A stretch of 64,000 bases of DNA from Schauerella fraxinea (GTDB lineage: Bacteria; Pseudomonadota; Gammaproteobacteria; Burkholderiales; Burkholderiaceae_B). Positions 15,669 through 24,475 of the stretch are shown here, in pieces; positions within the stretch are counted from its first letter, which is position 1; the number at the start of each line of letters is the position of its first letter. The notes under the pieces were generated by a model, which was given only the letters and a program-made list of their open reading frames with translations, had not been told where the DNA came from and ran no database searches. The translations under genes were made by a program, and so were the position numbers. The stretch is taken from assembly GCA_030849945.1 (NCBI GenBank), contig JAVDKK010000001.1:682001-746000 (forward strand), given 5' to 3'.

Positions 15669-17191
15669 GCGGCATTCTCGATCATCTCGCGATTGGTTTC
15701 GGGGTGGCCCTCACTCCCACCAATCTGCTGGTGGCAGCCATTGGATCTTTCCTGGGAACGATTGTGGGCGTGTTGCCCGGCTTGGGTCCCATCAACGGCG
15801 TGGCGATGCTGATTCCGATTGCATACGCCATGAATTTGCCGCCCGAAACATCGCTGATTTTGTTGGCAGCGGTGTATGTGGGCGCGGAATATGGCGGACG
15901 CATTACTTCGATTTTGCTTAACGTTCCCGGCGAAGCCAGCGCCATCATGACGACGCTCGATGGGTATCCGCTGGCGCGGCAAGGTCTTGCCAATGTGGCG
16001 CTATCGCTTTCGGCGTGGTCGGCATTTTGCGGCGCAACCGTTTCGGTTATCGGCATCACGTTGCTCTCACCGTTTCTTGCCCGTTGGGCTCTTGCGTTCG
16101 GGCCGGCGGAATACTTTGTGTTGATGGTGTTTTCGTTTTGCTGCTTGACCAGTTTGCTTGGCAAACAGCCCGTGAAGGGTGTGCTGGCGGCGATGATCGG
16201 TTTGGGTATTTCGGTGATCGGCGTCGACTCCAACTCGGGGGTTTATCGCTACACGTTCGACTCGGTTCACTTGGCTGACGGCGTCGATTTTGTGGTGGTG
16301 GTGATTGGATTGTTTGCAGTCAGCGAACTGCTCGAAATGCTCGACAAATCGAGCAGTGGCAACTCGGTGGAAGTGAAACCCAGTGGACGCAAACTCTTCA
16401 ATTTTTCGGAGATCATGTTCACGAAATTTGCAGTAGCGCGCAGTGCGTTGATCGGCTTCGTGGTTGGCGTATTGCCGGGCGCCGGCGCCAGCGTGGCTGC
16501 GGCTGTCGCGTATTCGCAAGAAAAACGCATCACCGAAGCGCGCGACCCCAATGCCAAGTTCGGTAAGGGCGATATGCGCGGGTTGGTCGCGCCTGAAGCG
16601 GCCGCCACGGCATCGGCAATCGGTTCGTTTGTGCCGATGCTGACGTTGGGTGTGCCGGGCTCCGGCACGACCGCAGTGATGATGGGTGCATTGACGCTCT
16701 ACAACATCACACCGGGTCCGGTGTTGTTCGACGCGCAGCCGCAATTGGTGTGGGGGTTGATCGCCTCGCTTTTCGTGGCCAACGTGCTGCTGTTCATCAT
16801 GAACGTGCCGATGGTGCGCGTGTTTTCGAAAGTGCTGTCGGTGCCTGCCTGGTTGCTGGTTCCCGGTGTGATGTGCATCAGTTATATCGGGGTGTACGCG
16901 ATCAACTCGGGTACGTTCGATCTGCTGTTGGTCGCCATCATCGGTGCAATCGGCTACTTTCTGCGCAAGCTCGAAGTGCCGATGGCGCCACTCGTGTTGG
17001 GTGTGGTGCTTGGCGACATGATGGAGCAGAATCTGCGCCGTGCGCTGTCGATCACCAACGGCGACGTGGCCGTGCTGTACTCGAGTCCGGTGTCCATCGG
17101 GTTATGGATTGCAGCGATTACCGTGGTGGTGTTGCCGCAGGTGTTCCGGCGCCTTCGCCGCAAGTTGCCCGTCGATCCGACCGCTGAGTAA
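15665..17191 (+). CDS. tctA: tricarboxylate transporter large membrane subunit TctA
   Basis: Large channel subunit of the transporter, 508 residues with about twelve membrane helices. Signature segments are GTIVGVLPGLGPINGVAMLIP near residue 35, MTTLDGYPLARQG, the second GVLPGAGAS repeat, and TLGVPGSGTTAVMMGAL. The length is normal for the family. It overlaps tctB by four bases and is followed by a strong terminator, closing the tctDE-tctCBA unit. Confidence 0.96.
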   Translation: MSGILDHLAIGFGVALTPTNLLVAAIGSFLGTIVGVLPGLGPINGVAMLIPIAYAMNLPPETSLILLAAVYVGAEYGGRITSILLNVPGEASAIMTTLDGYPLARQGLANVALSLSAWSAFCGATVSVIGITLLSPFLARWALAFGPAEYFVLMVFSFCCLTSLLGKQPVKGVLAAMIGLGISVIGVDSNSGVYRYTFDSVHLADGVDFVVVVIGLFAVSELLEMLDKSSSGNSVEVKPSGRKLFNFSEIMFTKFAVARSALIGFVVGVLPGAGASVAAAVAYSQEKRITEARDPNAKFGKGDMRGLVAPEAAATASAIGSFVPMLTLGVPGSGTTAVMMGALTLYNITPGPVLFDAQPQLVWGLIASLFVANVLLFIMNVPMVRVFSKVLSVPAWLLVPGVMCISYIGVYAINSGTFDLLLVAIIGAIGYFLRKLEVPMAPLVLGVVLGDMMEQNLRRALSITNGDVAVLYSSPVSIGLWIAAITVVVLPQVFRRLRRKLPVDPTAE

Positions 17192-17255
17192 GTCTTCAAG
17201 GTCAACGCGCAACAAACAAGGCTGAGACGCGAAGAAATTTGAGCGACTCGATCGA

Positions 17256-17304
17256 CGCCCCACAGGTTGGACTGGCATCCAAGCTGTGGGGCGTTTTCTT
17301 TTTC
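17256..17304 (+). terminator. rho-independent terminator of tctCBA
   Basis: Arms CGCCCCACAG (17256-17265) and CTGTGGGGCG (17284-17293), with an inner TTGGA/TCCAA pair extending the stem, then TTTTCTTTTTC. It lies 65 bases beyond the tctA stop. Confidence 0.93.
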
Positions 17305-17465
17305 TATCAAGGCTGTTGACGGCGCAGCATCGGGGCGGCTCGAAACACTTTCCGTACGTGTTCAGCCCTGAACGCTTGCGTTCGAATGATCGACGCCAGG
17401 ACGTCGCCCGCGCCGACGTATGAGTGCCCTGCGTCCGACCCGATTCTGTTGTCAGACAGAGGCGT

Positions 17466-18632
17466 TTAAACGGCCTTCAGGCGTTCCACGGCCGCATCGA
17501 GGGTGCTGTCTTGCTTGGCGAAGCAAAAACGCACCAGACGATGATTGGAGCCTGCTGCATCCGGTTGTTTGTAGAAGGCGGAGACCGGGATCACGGTAAC
17601 CCCGTGCTCCACGGTCAGCCATTGCGCGAATTCGGCTTCGGGCCGGTCCGAGATCGCCGAGTAATCAGCAAGCATGAAGAAGGTGCCGGGGCTCGGCAAC
17701 GGTACGAATCGGGTCTGCTCAAGGCCCGCCTTCAAATGCGCGCGCTTGGCGGCGTAGAAGGCCGGTAGATCGAGGTAGGGCGCGGGGTCCTGCATGAATG
17801 TCGCAAGGGCGACTTGCATGGGTGAGGACACCGTGAACACCATGAACTGGTGCACCTTGCGCAGCTCCGCGCTCAACGCCTTCGGCGCGCAGCAGTAACC
17901 GATCTTCCAACCGGTCGTGTGATAAGTCTTGCCGAAAGAAGAAATGATGAACGCATTGGCGGCGAGGATCGGGCGTCGTGCCAGGCTGGCGTGCGCGACC
18001 CCATCGAACACGATGTGTTCGTAGACCTCATCCGAAATCAACAGCACGCCGGTTTCTTCGACAATGCGTTCGAGCGCATCCAAGTCGCTGTCGGTCAGTA
18101 CCGCGCCCGTCGGATTGTGCGGGAAGTTCAGCATCAGCAAACGCGTTTTGCTGGTGATGGCGTTGCGCACCCGTTGCCAATCGACACGGTAGTACGGATC
18201 CTCAATAGTGGGGGCACGTAACGGCACCGCGACTGGCGTAGCGCCCGCCAGCCTGATCGACGGCATGTAAGCGTCGTAGCAGGGCTCGATCACAATCACC
18301 TCATCGCCGGCGTGCACGACCGCGAGAATCGTCGCCATCAACGCTTCGGTTGCGCCGCTCGTGACAGTGATCTCGGTATCGGGATCGTAGTCATGACCGT
18401 ACAGTGCGGACACTTTGGCGGCGATCGCCTGGCGCAACGGTGCTACGCCTGGCATGTACGGATATTGGTTGTGACCTTCCCGCATGGCTTGCGTGACCAG
18501 ATCCCGCAAACGCTGATCCGGCTCGAAGTCTGGAAAACCTTGACCGAGATTAACGGCACCGTGTTCGAGCGCCAGACGGCTCATCGTGGTGAATATGGTG
18601 GTGCCGATGTCCGGCAATTTGGATTGCAGCAT
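17466..18632 (-). CDS. class I/II pyridoxal aminotransferase (YbdL/kynurenine-type)
   Basis: Fold-type I transaminase of 388 residues, cytoplasmic. Family marks: NLGQGFPDFEPD near the start, YPYMPGVAPLRQAIA, TSGATEAL (phosphate site), NFPHNPTGAVLT, ISDEVYEH (Asp201 to the pyridine nitrogen), PLP lysine K235 in SSFGKTYHTTGWKIGY, and the C-terminal arginine in VRFCFAK. This set fits the methionine/kynurenine aminotransferase group (E. coli YbdL), acting on methionine, phenylalanine, kynurenine or similar. Substrate is inference. It stands alone, convergent to tctA. Confidence 0.88.
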   Translation of the reverse strand: MLQSKLPDIGTTIFTTMSRLALEHGAVNLGQGFPDFEPDQRLRDLVTQAMREGHNQYPYMPGVAPLRQAIAAKVSALYGHDYDPDTEITVTSGATEALMATILAVVHAGDEVIVIEPCYDAYMPSIRLAGATPVAVPLRAPTIEDPYYRVDWQRVRNAITSKTRLLMLNFPHNPTGAVLTDSDLDALERIVEETGVLLISDEVYEHIVFDGVAHASLARRPILAANAFIISSFGKTYHTTGWKIGYCCAPKALSAELRKVHQFMVFTVSSPMQVALATFMQDPAPYLDLPAFYAAKRAHLKAGLEQTRFVPLPSPGTFFMLADYSAISDRPEAEFAQWLTVEHGVTVIPVSAFYKQPDAAGSNHRLVRFCFAKQDSTLDAAVERLKAV

Positions 18633-19107
18633 GTCGATTGATGATTAACGGGTGCGGTAAATAGATGGCGTCATTGGATGATCGGCGCGTCGGATCGGTT
18701 GATGCAGCAGGCGCGCCGAGAATCGTCACCCCGGATAATACGTTTGGTAGACCGACTCTGTCGCGGTGACGCGGCATTTAGTTGGTGACCTCATACGCGG
18801 GTCGACGATTCTCGATGCCAATTTCAGAATTTTTGAGTTTGCATATGCGCTGCCCGTTCGTGTTTGATTGAAGAAACGTTATATGGCCTGTTAAGACGGT
18901 TGCTGCCGCAACTTTCGCAACATTGCGAATCATTGCCAAACGCTGCGTGGCTGCGGCTTTCCGCCGATTGTCTCCTCTGCGCGACTTAGGGAAAACAGCA
19001 ATAGGGCTACCTTCCCATCCATGAGTATTCTTGTTAACAATTGATCGTATATGTAGCGATTATCCGCACGCATTCTGGCGGCGGATTTTTAGAGGATGCG
19101 TGTGAGC
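18633..19107. other. intergenic region upstream of the cold-shock gene
   Basis: 475 bases without a supported ORF. The last part, including a TTGTTAACAA palindrome at 19031-19040 and AT-rich DNA to 19092, should form the 5' untranslated region of the cold-shock gene; long leaders are usual there. A purine-rich AGAGG sits at 19091-19095. Confidence 0.45.
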
Positions 19108-19314
19108 ATGGGTCAGAAGGGCAAGGTTAAGTGGTTTAACGCCGAGAAAGGATTTGGCTTTATTACCCCAGAAGACGGCAGCACCGACGTGTTTGCGCAT
19201 TTTTCCGCTATCCAGGGCAAGGGATACCGCAGCCTGGATGAAGGACAAGAAGTAGAGTACGAGGTCAAAGAAGGCCCCAAGGGCCCGCAAGCCTCCGAGA
19301 TCCGTCCGCTTTAA
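19108..19314 (+). CDS. cold-shock domain protein
   Basis: Single-domain CspA-family RNA/ssDNA chaperone of 68 residues. RNP1 (KGFGFIT) and RNP2 (VFAHF) are intact, within [15 protein letters not shown]. The ATG at 19108 gives the usual [10 protein letters not shown] start with AGAGG 12 bases upstream; the in-frame ATG at 19096 touches that AGAGG directly and is unlikely. The gene is monocistronic, ending in a strong terminator. Which Csp paralogue it is cannot be told. Confidence 0.93.
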   Translation: MGQKGKVKWFNAEKGFGFITPEDGSTDVFAHFSAIQGKGYRSLDEGQEVEYEVKEGPKGPQASEIRPL

Positions 19315-19353
19315 ATCGCGACCGGGCAACAAGGGGACCAGACCCACGTCTGG

Positions 19354-19384
19354 AAGGCCTCGGCTAACACCGAGGCCTTTTTTC
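19354..19384 (+). terminator. terminator of the cold-shock gene
   Basis: AAGGCCTCGG, a six-base loop, CCGAGGCCTT, then a run of T residues: a perfect ten-base stem with a U tract, 40 bases after the stop codon. Confidence 0.93.
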
Positions 19385-20050
19385 GTGCCGTCGGTTAGTG
19401 CTCGCTAACATTATCGGTGCTCCAACATCATCTGACGCAGCCTCTAAAAGGCGGTTGTCGTTCGCGCGAATACTAAGAGGCCAAAATCCCCATTCACAAT
19501 GCGCTGTGGATAACTCTGTGGATATATCCTGCCGCTTGCAGGGTGCTGGCAGACTTTGCATATTCGTCTGCTTGGTTACCCACAGAATTATGTTTGTTGT
19601 GAAAACCTCACCTCACATCCCTTGCGCAGACTTCCAGTGCTGGACAAGAATCTTTGCTCGCCCCTGACACCGCCCCGGCCATCTCTCGCTGTCGTGGGTT
19701 GATGTTGAGCTAAAACGTCGGCAGGTGGGAGTGCCAAGGCCAAATATCCCTTGGAATCTCGACGTTTCGTCAAAAAATCGCCTGAATTACGGGAAAAAAT
19801 GGGACTGAGCGGTGAGTGGACCTCGATTGCGGGCATCTTGCCTGTTGTAGCGCTCTCACAGACTTGATGCCTCAATATCGTTGTGTCTAGCGCTCTTTGA
19901 GAGTGCAGGGGTCTTACCGTGCGGCACAACGGCCTCAAGCGCTAGCCCTGTTGTTCACAAAGTTATCCCCAGCGGCTATTTACTTAAGGCCCATTAATGA
20001 TGCTGTGCAATAAATGCGCACGTTGTTTTTATATTATTTTGGGGATGGGT
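19385..20050. other. third DnaA-box cluster with AT-rich tract, candidate oriC
   Basis: A perfect DnaA box at 19505-19513 (reverse) is followed four bases later by the one-mismatch TGTGGATAT (19517-19525); TTACCCACA lies near 19577 and TTATCCCCA at 19963-19971. At 20027-20040 a TTTTTATATTATTTT-like run could serve as an unwinding element. Hand counts show C over G up to about 19.68 kb (24 C, 14 G in 19621-19680) and G over C in most segments afterwards, as expected near an origin. No gene is supported in this interval. Confidence 0.5.
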
Positions 20051-22555
20051 GCCTGCGCTTCTTGGTCGCACGCCGATCGCATCGCAGGGCTTAGGCAAAG
20101 TTTGAATCTCTATGCGTTTTGAACGTGGCGTTTAGGCTCAGGCGAATTAAGTGTGTGTTTATCGTCGGTCGTCGAGCCCAGCTCAACCAAGCATGTCATG
20201 CCGTGTCCGGGGTTGAACATTGGCGAGATGCGAGGCATCAGGCCGATAAGCGTCACGCGGTCGACGCAGAAACGAGTGCCAATAAGATTTTTACGACGGG
20301 CGGCAAGCCTTAGCTCAGCTTTACGTGAGCTGCACGAATTTCCTGGCGCGCCGATGCGGCTTCATGTCAGCGAGGCCAGCTTTGGTCTGAATCCTGAGCA
20401 TAGGAATCGACGCTTACGCATCGAGCTGCAAGTCGGGTTCGAAGCATATCGTGGACGCAATACCAGTCAATCCGAGGTCTCTTGGGGCCGGCTTATTTAA
20501 TTAATTCGCACTTTATTGTCGGCTGTCATCGTCGGTTTAATGAAACGAATCAGGTTTCTTAAGTTCAGCCCTCATTCTGATTGCACCATTAATGGCTGTC
20601 ATCACATTGCCGCAGTACGGTGGTGATGACAGATCCGTCAACTTCGATCTCGATGGTGGTGTTCTCTCATCATTGGCGCCTGACTCCAGAGCAGCGTCGT
20701 GCGGCGATCAGCTCGATAACTTGAGCGAATGGTCGGCTAAGCAAGCTTCAGTTGGTGGCGGTTGGAGCTTTTCTGAGCTGTTTTTTCATATATAGGGACT
20801 AAACCGCGGATGTTTTGTGTTCGAGGGTCAATGCTGAGACGGCTTATAAGCAAGCCAAGTTCACGCGTTGGACACTATTATCGGCGCCTTTGTTTCACCG
20901 GCGTTCCAACAACAGCTTGCGGCGACGCTATCGATAACTAGAGCCGACTGCCGCGCAGGGTGGTCGGCTGATCAAACTTGCTCGTCGCTAAACGGTAGGT
21001 GCTTCGACGCAGGGTCATTTTTAAGCGTTGACCCCGCCGTAGCTGGGTACCTTTGTGTGGCGAGCGCTGTTGCTCATTCCTCATCGCTGAAACGCTGGTG
21101 GATTGAGGATCTCGAGACAGAACTCAGCGTCGTCTTGGCGCGAACAAGTCGTTGGGCTGATGTGTGTTTGTTGTGCGCCGATGACGATGCTGGAATAGTG
21201 AGCGCTGGCCGTGTCGTCTAGATATCAGCCACAAGGATGATGTGCTTATGGTGGTCGAATCTGCTAGAACATTGCCGAACAGGCAGCTGGCTGGTACGGG
21301 TTTTATGTGAAGGGGAGCTTACGCCGATGGTGGCGGTGCTGCTCAGGCTGGTGATTCGCCGATCTTATGCCTGGCTGATCGTTCGTCGTCTACTGCCAAG
21401 TGTGGCTGGTGCGAGCGCAAGGCGACTTCGCTTGATTGCTGGCATCGGCTCGTCGCTAGGGAATCCCGCGCGTTTGCTGTGAAGTTTTGTTGGCGATCGG
21501 GAGTGTGTCGGCAGGCTATTTCTGCGGCGTATAAGAACATTGTCGGCGAGTTCTTGGGTAAGGCAGTAAGTCGGGTGTGAGGTTGTCGGCCCAACGCGGC
21601 GAGGCATTTCAGATCGTTCATCGCATATTGCTGGTCGGACCATTCATGGACGGTGATGCGTCATATCTCTTGCTGCCGTTCATGGCACAAATGACGGCAA
21701 TCCGCCCCAAGGTCGCGCAGGACCTAAGAGTCGTAGCGAATTAGCGCCGGCGGATTGCGATGGCATCGGTTGGCGGGATGTTGTGGCCGCGTAGGCCGCG
21801 TATGAATTGCGCAAGCTAAAACGGGCCGGAGTTCTCCGTGAAAGGAGTTTGGGTAGCGAGTGCGACATGGGGGAGACTTGCTGCGGAAGTACGGGCCATC
21901 AGGCATATACGTAGAGCAACCAGGCCGAGATGCATCGAGTGTGAGGTGCAACAGGACTGAGGTGCAACACGACTGAGAGGCAGCCGGCCATGGGGAAAAC
22001 TACTTAGGTCGAAACTGAGCGGGGGACCTGAGGGATTCGACGCAAGGAGATGGATTGCGAGAAAGTATCTGGAGGAAGCGCCATCGATTGAGGTGGCAAG
22101 AACCAGAAATAAAGACGGTGCTACTGGAGCGATAGTTTCTCTCTTTGTGGGAGCTACAGTCGGTGCGCCGTTGCTTTGAGTCTGAATGTTGTCATTAATG
22201 CACTGGAGCGTCTTTACATTGTGACGGCCTAGGCCTCTTCTCGATGTGGAAGCTCTGCCCGTTGAAGACGTTGGGCGATATCTGTCCTACTTTGCCGTTG
22301 CGGCAAAAGCGCTTAGCCGCACGCTGGGAACCGGTGGCTAGTCCTATGACTCCGGGGCTGAGTGTCCCAAATCCTTGGCCACAGCGGGCCGGCATCTGCG
22401 CGCGGGGTTGCTTGATGGTGGATCGGGTTAATGCCACTAGATGACGCTGTGGTTTGCGGCTTACGTGCGTTCTGTGCGACCGGCGGGAGGTTCGAAGTTG
22501 GTGGTTTTCCCGTCGGAGGAAAGAAAAGGCGGTAATTAGGAGCACTGGGTCGTGG
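20051..22555. other. gene-free region, lower GC, G-rich on the plus strand
   Basis: About 2.5 kb in which no ORF resembles a known protein or shows normal codon use. Base composition is roughly 42-57% GC in the segments I counted, lower than the flanking genes. A 16-bp tandem duplication (TGAGGTGCAACAGGAC and one-base variant) lies at 21942-21973. I see no rRNA or tRNA gene, insertion sequence or CRISPR-like array. Confidence 0.5.
21942..21973 (+). repeat. two tandem 16-bp units
   Basis: TGAGGTGCAACAGGAC (21942-21957) and TGAGGTGCAACACGAC (21958-21973) are adjacent and differ by one base; a decayed third unit may follow (TGAGAGGCA). Confidence 0.55.
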
Positions 22556-22571
22556 TGTTTCACGTGGAACA
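22556..22571 (+). other. parS site 1
   Basis: TGTTTCACGTGGAACA, one base from the consensus palindrome TGTTTCACGTGAAACA bound by chromosomal ParB. Confidence 0.88.
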
Positions 22572-22656
22572 CCTGCCAGGTTGTCGGCTGCTACGGCCAG
22601 GCGCTTCGGCAATAGCAGCAAACATGAACTTCGCTCGTGAGAGAAATATAGCGAGT

Positions 22657-22672
22657 AGTTTCACGTGGAACA
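22657..22672 (+). other. parS site 2
   Basis: AGTTTCACGTGGAACA: the central 14 bases match site 1; the first base differs from consensus. Confidence 0.82.
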
Positions 22673-23144
22673 ATGCCCCTCGCGCTCACAGTTCGATGTG
22701 CGTTTCGGATCGGCATGACAGATCTAGCGCGACGGAGATAATCGGTTGTTAAGATGCTTATTCGTCGAGTCGTCAAGCCGGTCCTGCACAGGGCCAGGGC
22801 ATCGAAACAGTGGAATATTTGTCTGAAACTACTCTCTTCGTTATCCCGAGCAACTTATGTCGATTTGTGATCAGGCCGTAATCTGATGAGGCTCAGCGAG
22901 GATACCCACGCTCAAAGCGTTACAACACGCTTGTTGAATCGTGATTTGTCCTGGTTGCGGCGCTCTCAGCAGAAGGGGTCTGCAGCTGATGGGTTCCGCT
23001 ATACAGGCGCGAAATGCATTAACGACTAGCCTTTCACATCAGAACTGTTGCTAGGCAACCCGTGCCGGGGTCTTAAACAGATGCTTCAAGTGGCCCGTTG
23101 GTAGTTCCCACTGTGGGGTAGCATCAGTCGCCGCATGGAAGCGA

Positions 23145-23160
23145 CGTTTCACGTGAAACA
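23145..23160 (+). other. parS site 3
   Basis: CGTTTCACGTGAAACA, with the fully palindromic 14-base core GTTTCACGTGAAAC. Confidence 0.88.
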
Positions 23161-24361
23161 ACTGCGGCATCCATATAGGCTCGAGATGCGATCCTCCGCC
23201 GCCATTACTACCATGACGGATTGATCGACCCAACGCTCTAATTATCGTTGCACGGATAGCCAGCGTTTTCTGGCGCGTGACTAAGACATATCCGATCTAC
23301 CCATTCCCTCCGCAGACCTCCGGTAGGTAAAGCCAAACAATCTGATTCACACTGGTGCGTGGCTCATCCTTAGCTGATCTGTTTTGCACGCAGGTGAGCT
23401 CGCAATGCAATTTGTCTAGCCGACCGAGGACGGGTTCTATTGCTGGTGGTAAGTTGGCTAACTCAGATCAGATTCTTACGTTTAGCCCTTGAAGCAGGGC
23501 AGAGGTCGATTTGGATCGAAACGCAAAAAACGACAATGTTTTGCACCCTCACCCAGGTATAGGCTAAATAAACGCCGTTTTTGAGAATTTAAAGTTGGTG
23601 GGTGCTCAGAGTGCAACGACATGCACGGGTACTTATGCCGGAGACGGAAGGGCAAGAGGAGCGGCGCCGCATTTTCGTCAGCGGCGATCGGCGACACCGT
23701 TCTATTATTGAAAGTGCCGATTGTACGAGGCATGCCACCTAACTGCCGCACAGTCAGTCGATCTTCTCTTGCATTGACCTCCTAGGAGCGGGCAAGTAGC
23801 CGGCGGGTGCTTGGATATCTTCCATCAGCACGCCGCGCAGGTCAGCAGTGGAAGAAAATATAGATTGTTCGCATGTTCCATTTGTCGAACTAGCGCGCAG
23901 CTCCCCCCGTGGAGACATTGTGTGTGGCGAATAGAGGCAACGTGCGGCGATGCTAAAATCCGTTCTGTCGGACAACCAATAACAGACGCACATACGGTGG
24001 GTTACCGAGTTGGTACCGTTAGCCATAACTTAGTTTCCGCCTTGGGTCTTTGTTCTAGTGACGCTGCACGCTTTGCGCACTCACGTTTTACGAATTGTCT
24101 GTCGAGTTCACGTGGTGTTAGACGTCAGTCTTACTCTCGCTCGGTGATTGATATGCTCGGTTAGCGCAGCTGAGACTCCGCAGTATCTGCGGTGATGTTT
24201 TTTTACTGGCGGGCGGCCCTTCTCTGACTCACCGTGATCGCAGCCCCCATCTATTATTCGTTCGGTCTGCGGCACGAGTTTCAATGTCATATCCGGCCAG
24301 GCCGGACGGCGGAGGACTTTGTCGCGATGACCCTGTAGCCTCTCAGACAACCAGCTCTCTA

Positions 24362-24377
24362 TGTTTCACGTGGAACA
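24362..24377 (+). other. parS site 4
   Basis: TGTTTCACGTGGAACA, identical to site 1, 99 bases before the mnmG start codon. Confidence 0.9.
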
Positions 24378-24390
24378 TTTATCCTTTGGA

Positions 24391-24406
24391 CGTTTCACGT
24401 GAAACA
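24391..24406 (+). other. parS site 5
   Basis: CGTTTCACGTGAAACA, identical to site 3 and exactly 29 bases after site 4. It lies directly upstream of the likely mnmG promoter. Confidence 0.9.
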
Positions 24407-24414
24407 AACGCGTT

Positions 24415-24444
24415 ATAGCCGTGGAACCGCACCCAATCTATAAT
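24415..24444 (+). promoter_or_regulatory. probable promoter of mnmG-rsmG-parA
   Basis: A perfect -10 hexamer TATAAT lies at 24439-24444, 31 bases before the ATG; the -35 region is weak (ATAGCC or TAGCCG at proper spacing). parS site 5 ends 9-10 bases before the -35 region, so spreading ParB could repress this operon. Confidence 0.5.
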
Positions 24445-24475
24445 TGCTCACACTCGCGAGAAACGCTCTTCAATC

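Larger units (their letters stand above)
22572..24361. other. gene-free parS region upstream of mnmG
   Basis: Between the first and fourth parS sites I support no gene. The composition stays low in GC (about 40% in 22801-22860). Open frames of 60-90 codons exist on both strands but none has recognisable motifs or a convincing ribosome site. A partial parS half, TTCACGTGG, occurs near 24108. Confidence 0.5.

Noticed and set aside
20119..22752. Several 60-125 codon frames in the gene-free block
   Set aside because: None has a convincing start, ribosome site, recognisable motif or normal codon use; they overlap each other on both strands as expected by chance.
9490..24475. Prophage, insertion sequence or CRISPR array as explanation of the gene-free regions
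   Set aside because: I saw no transposase or integrase, no terminal inverted repeats with target duplication and no regularly spaced repeats.
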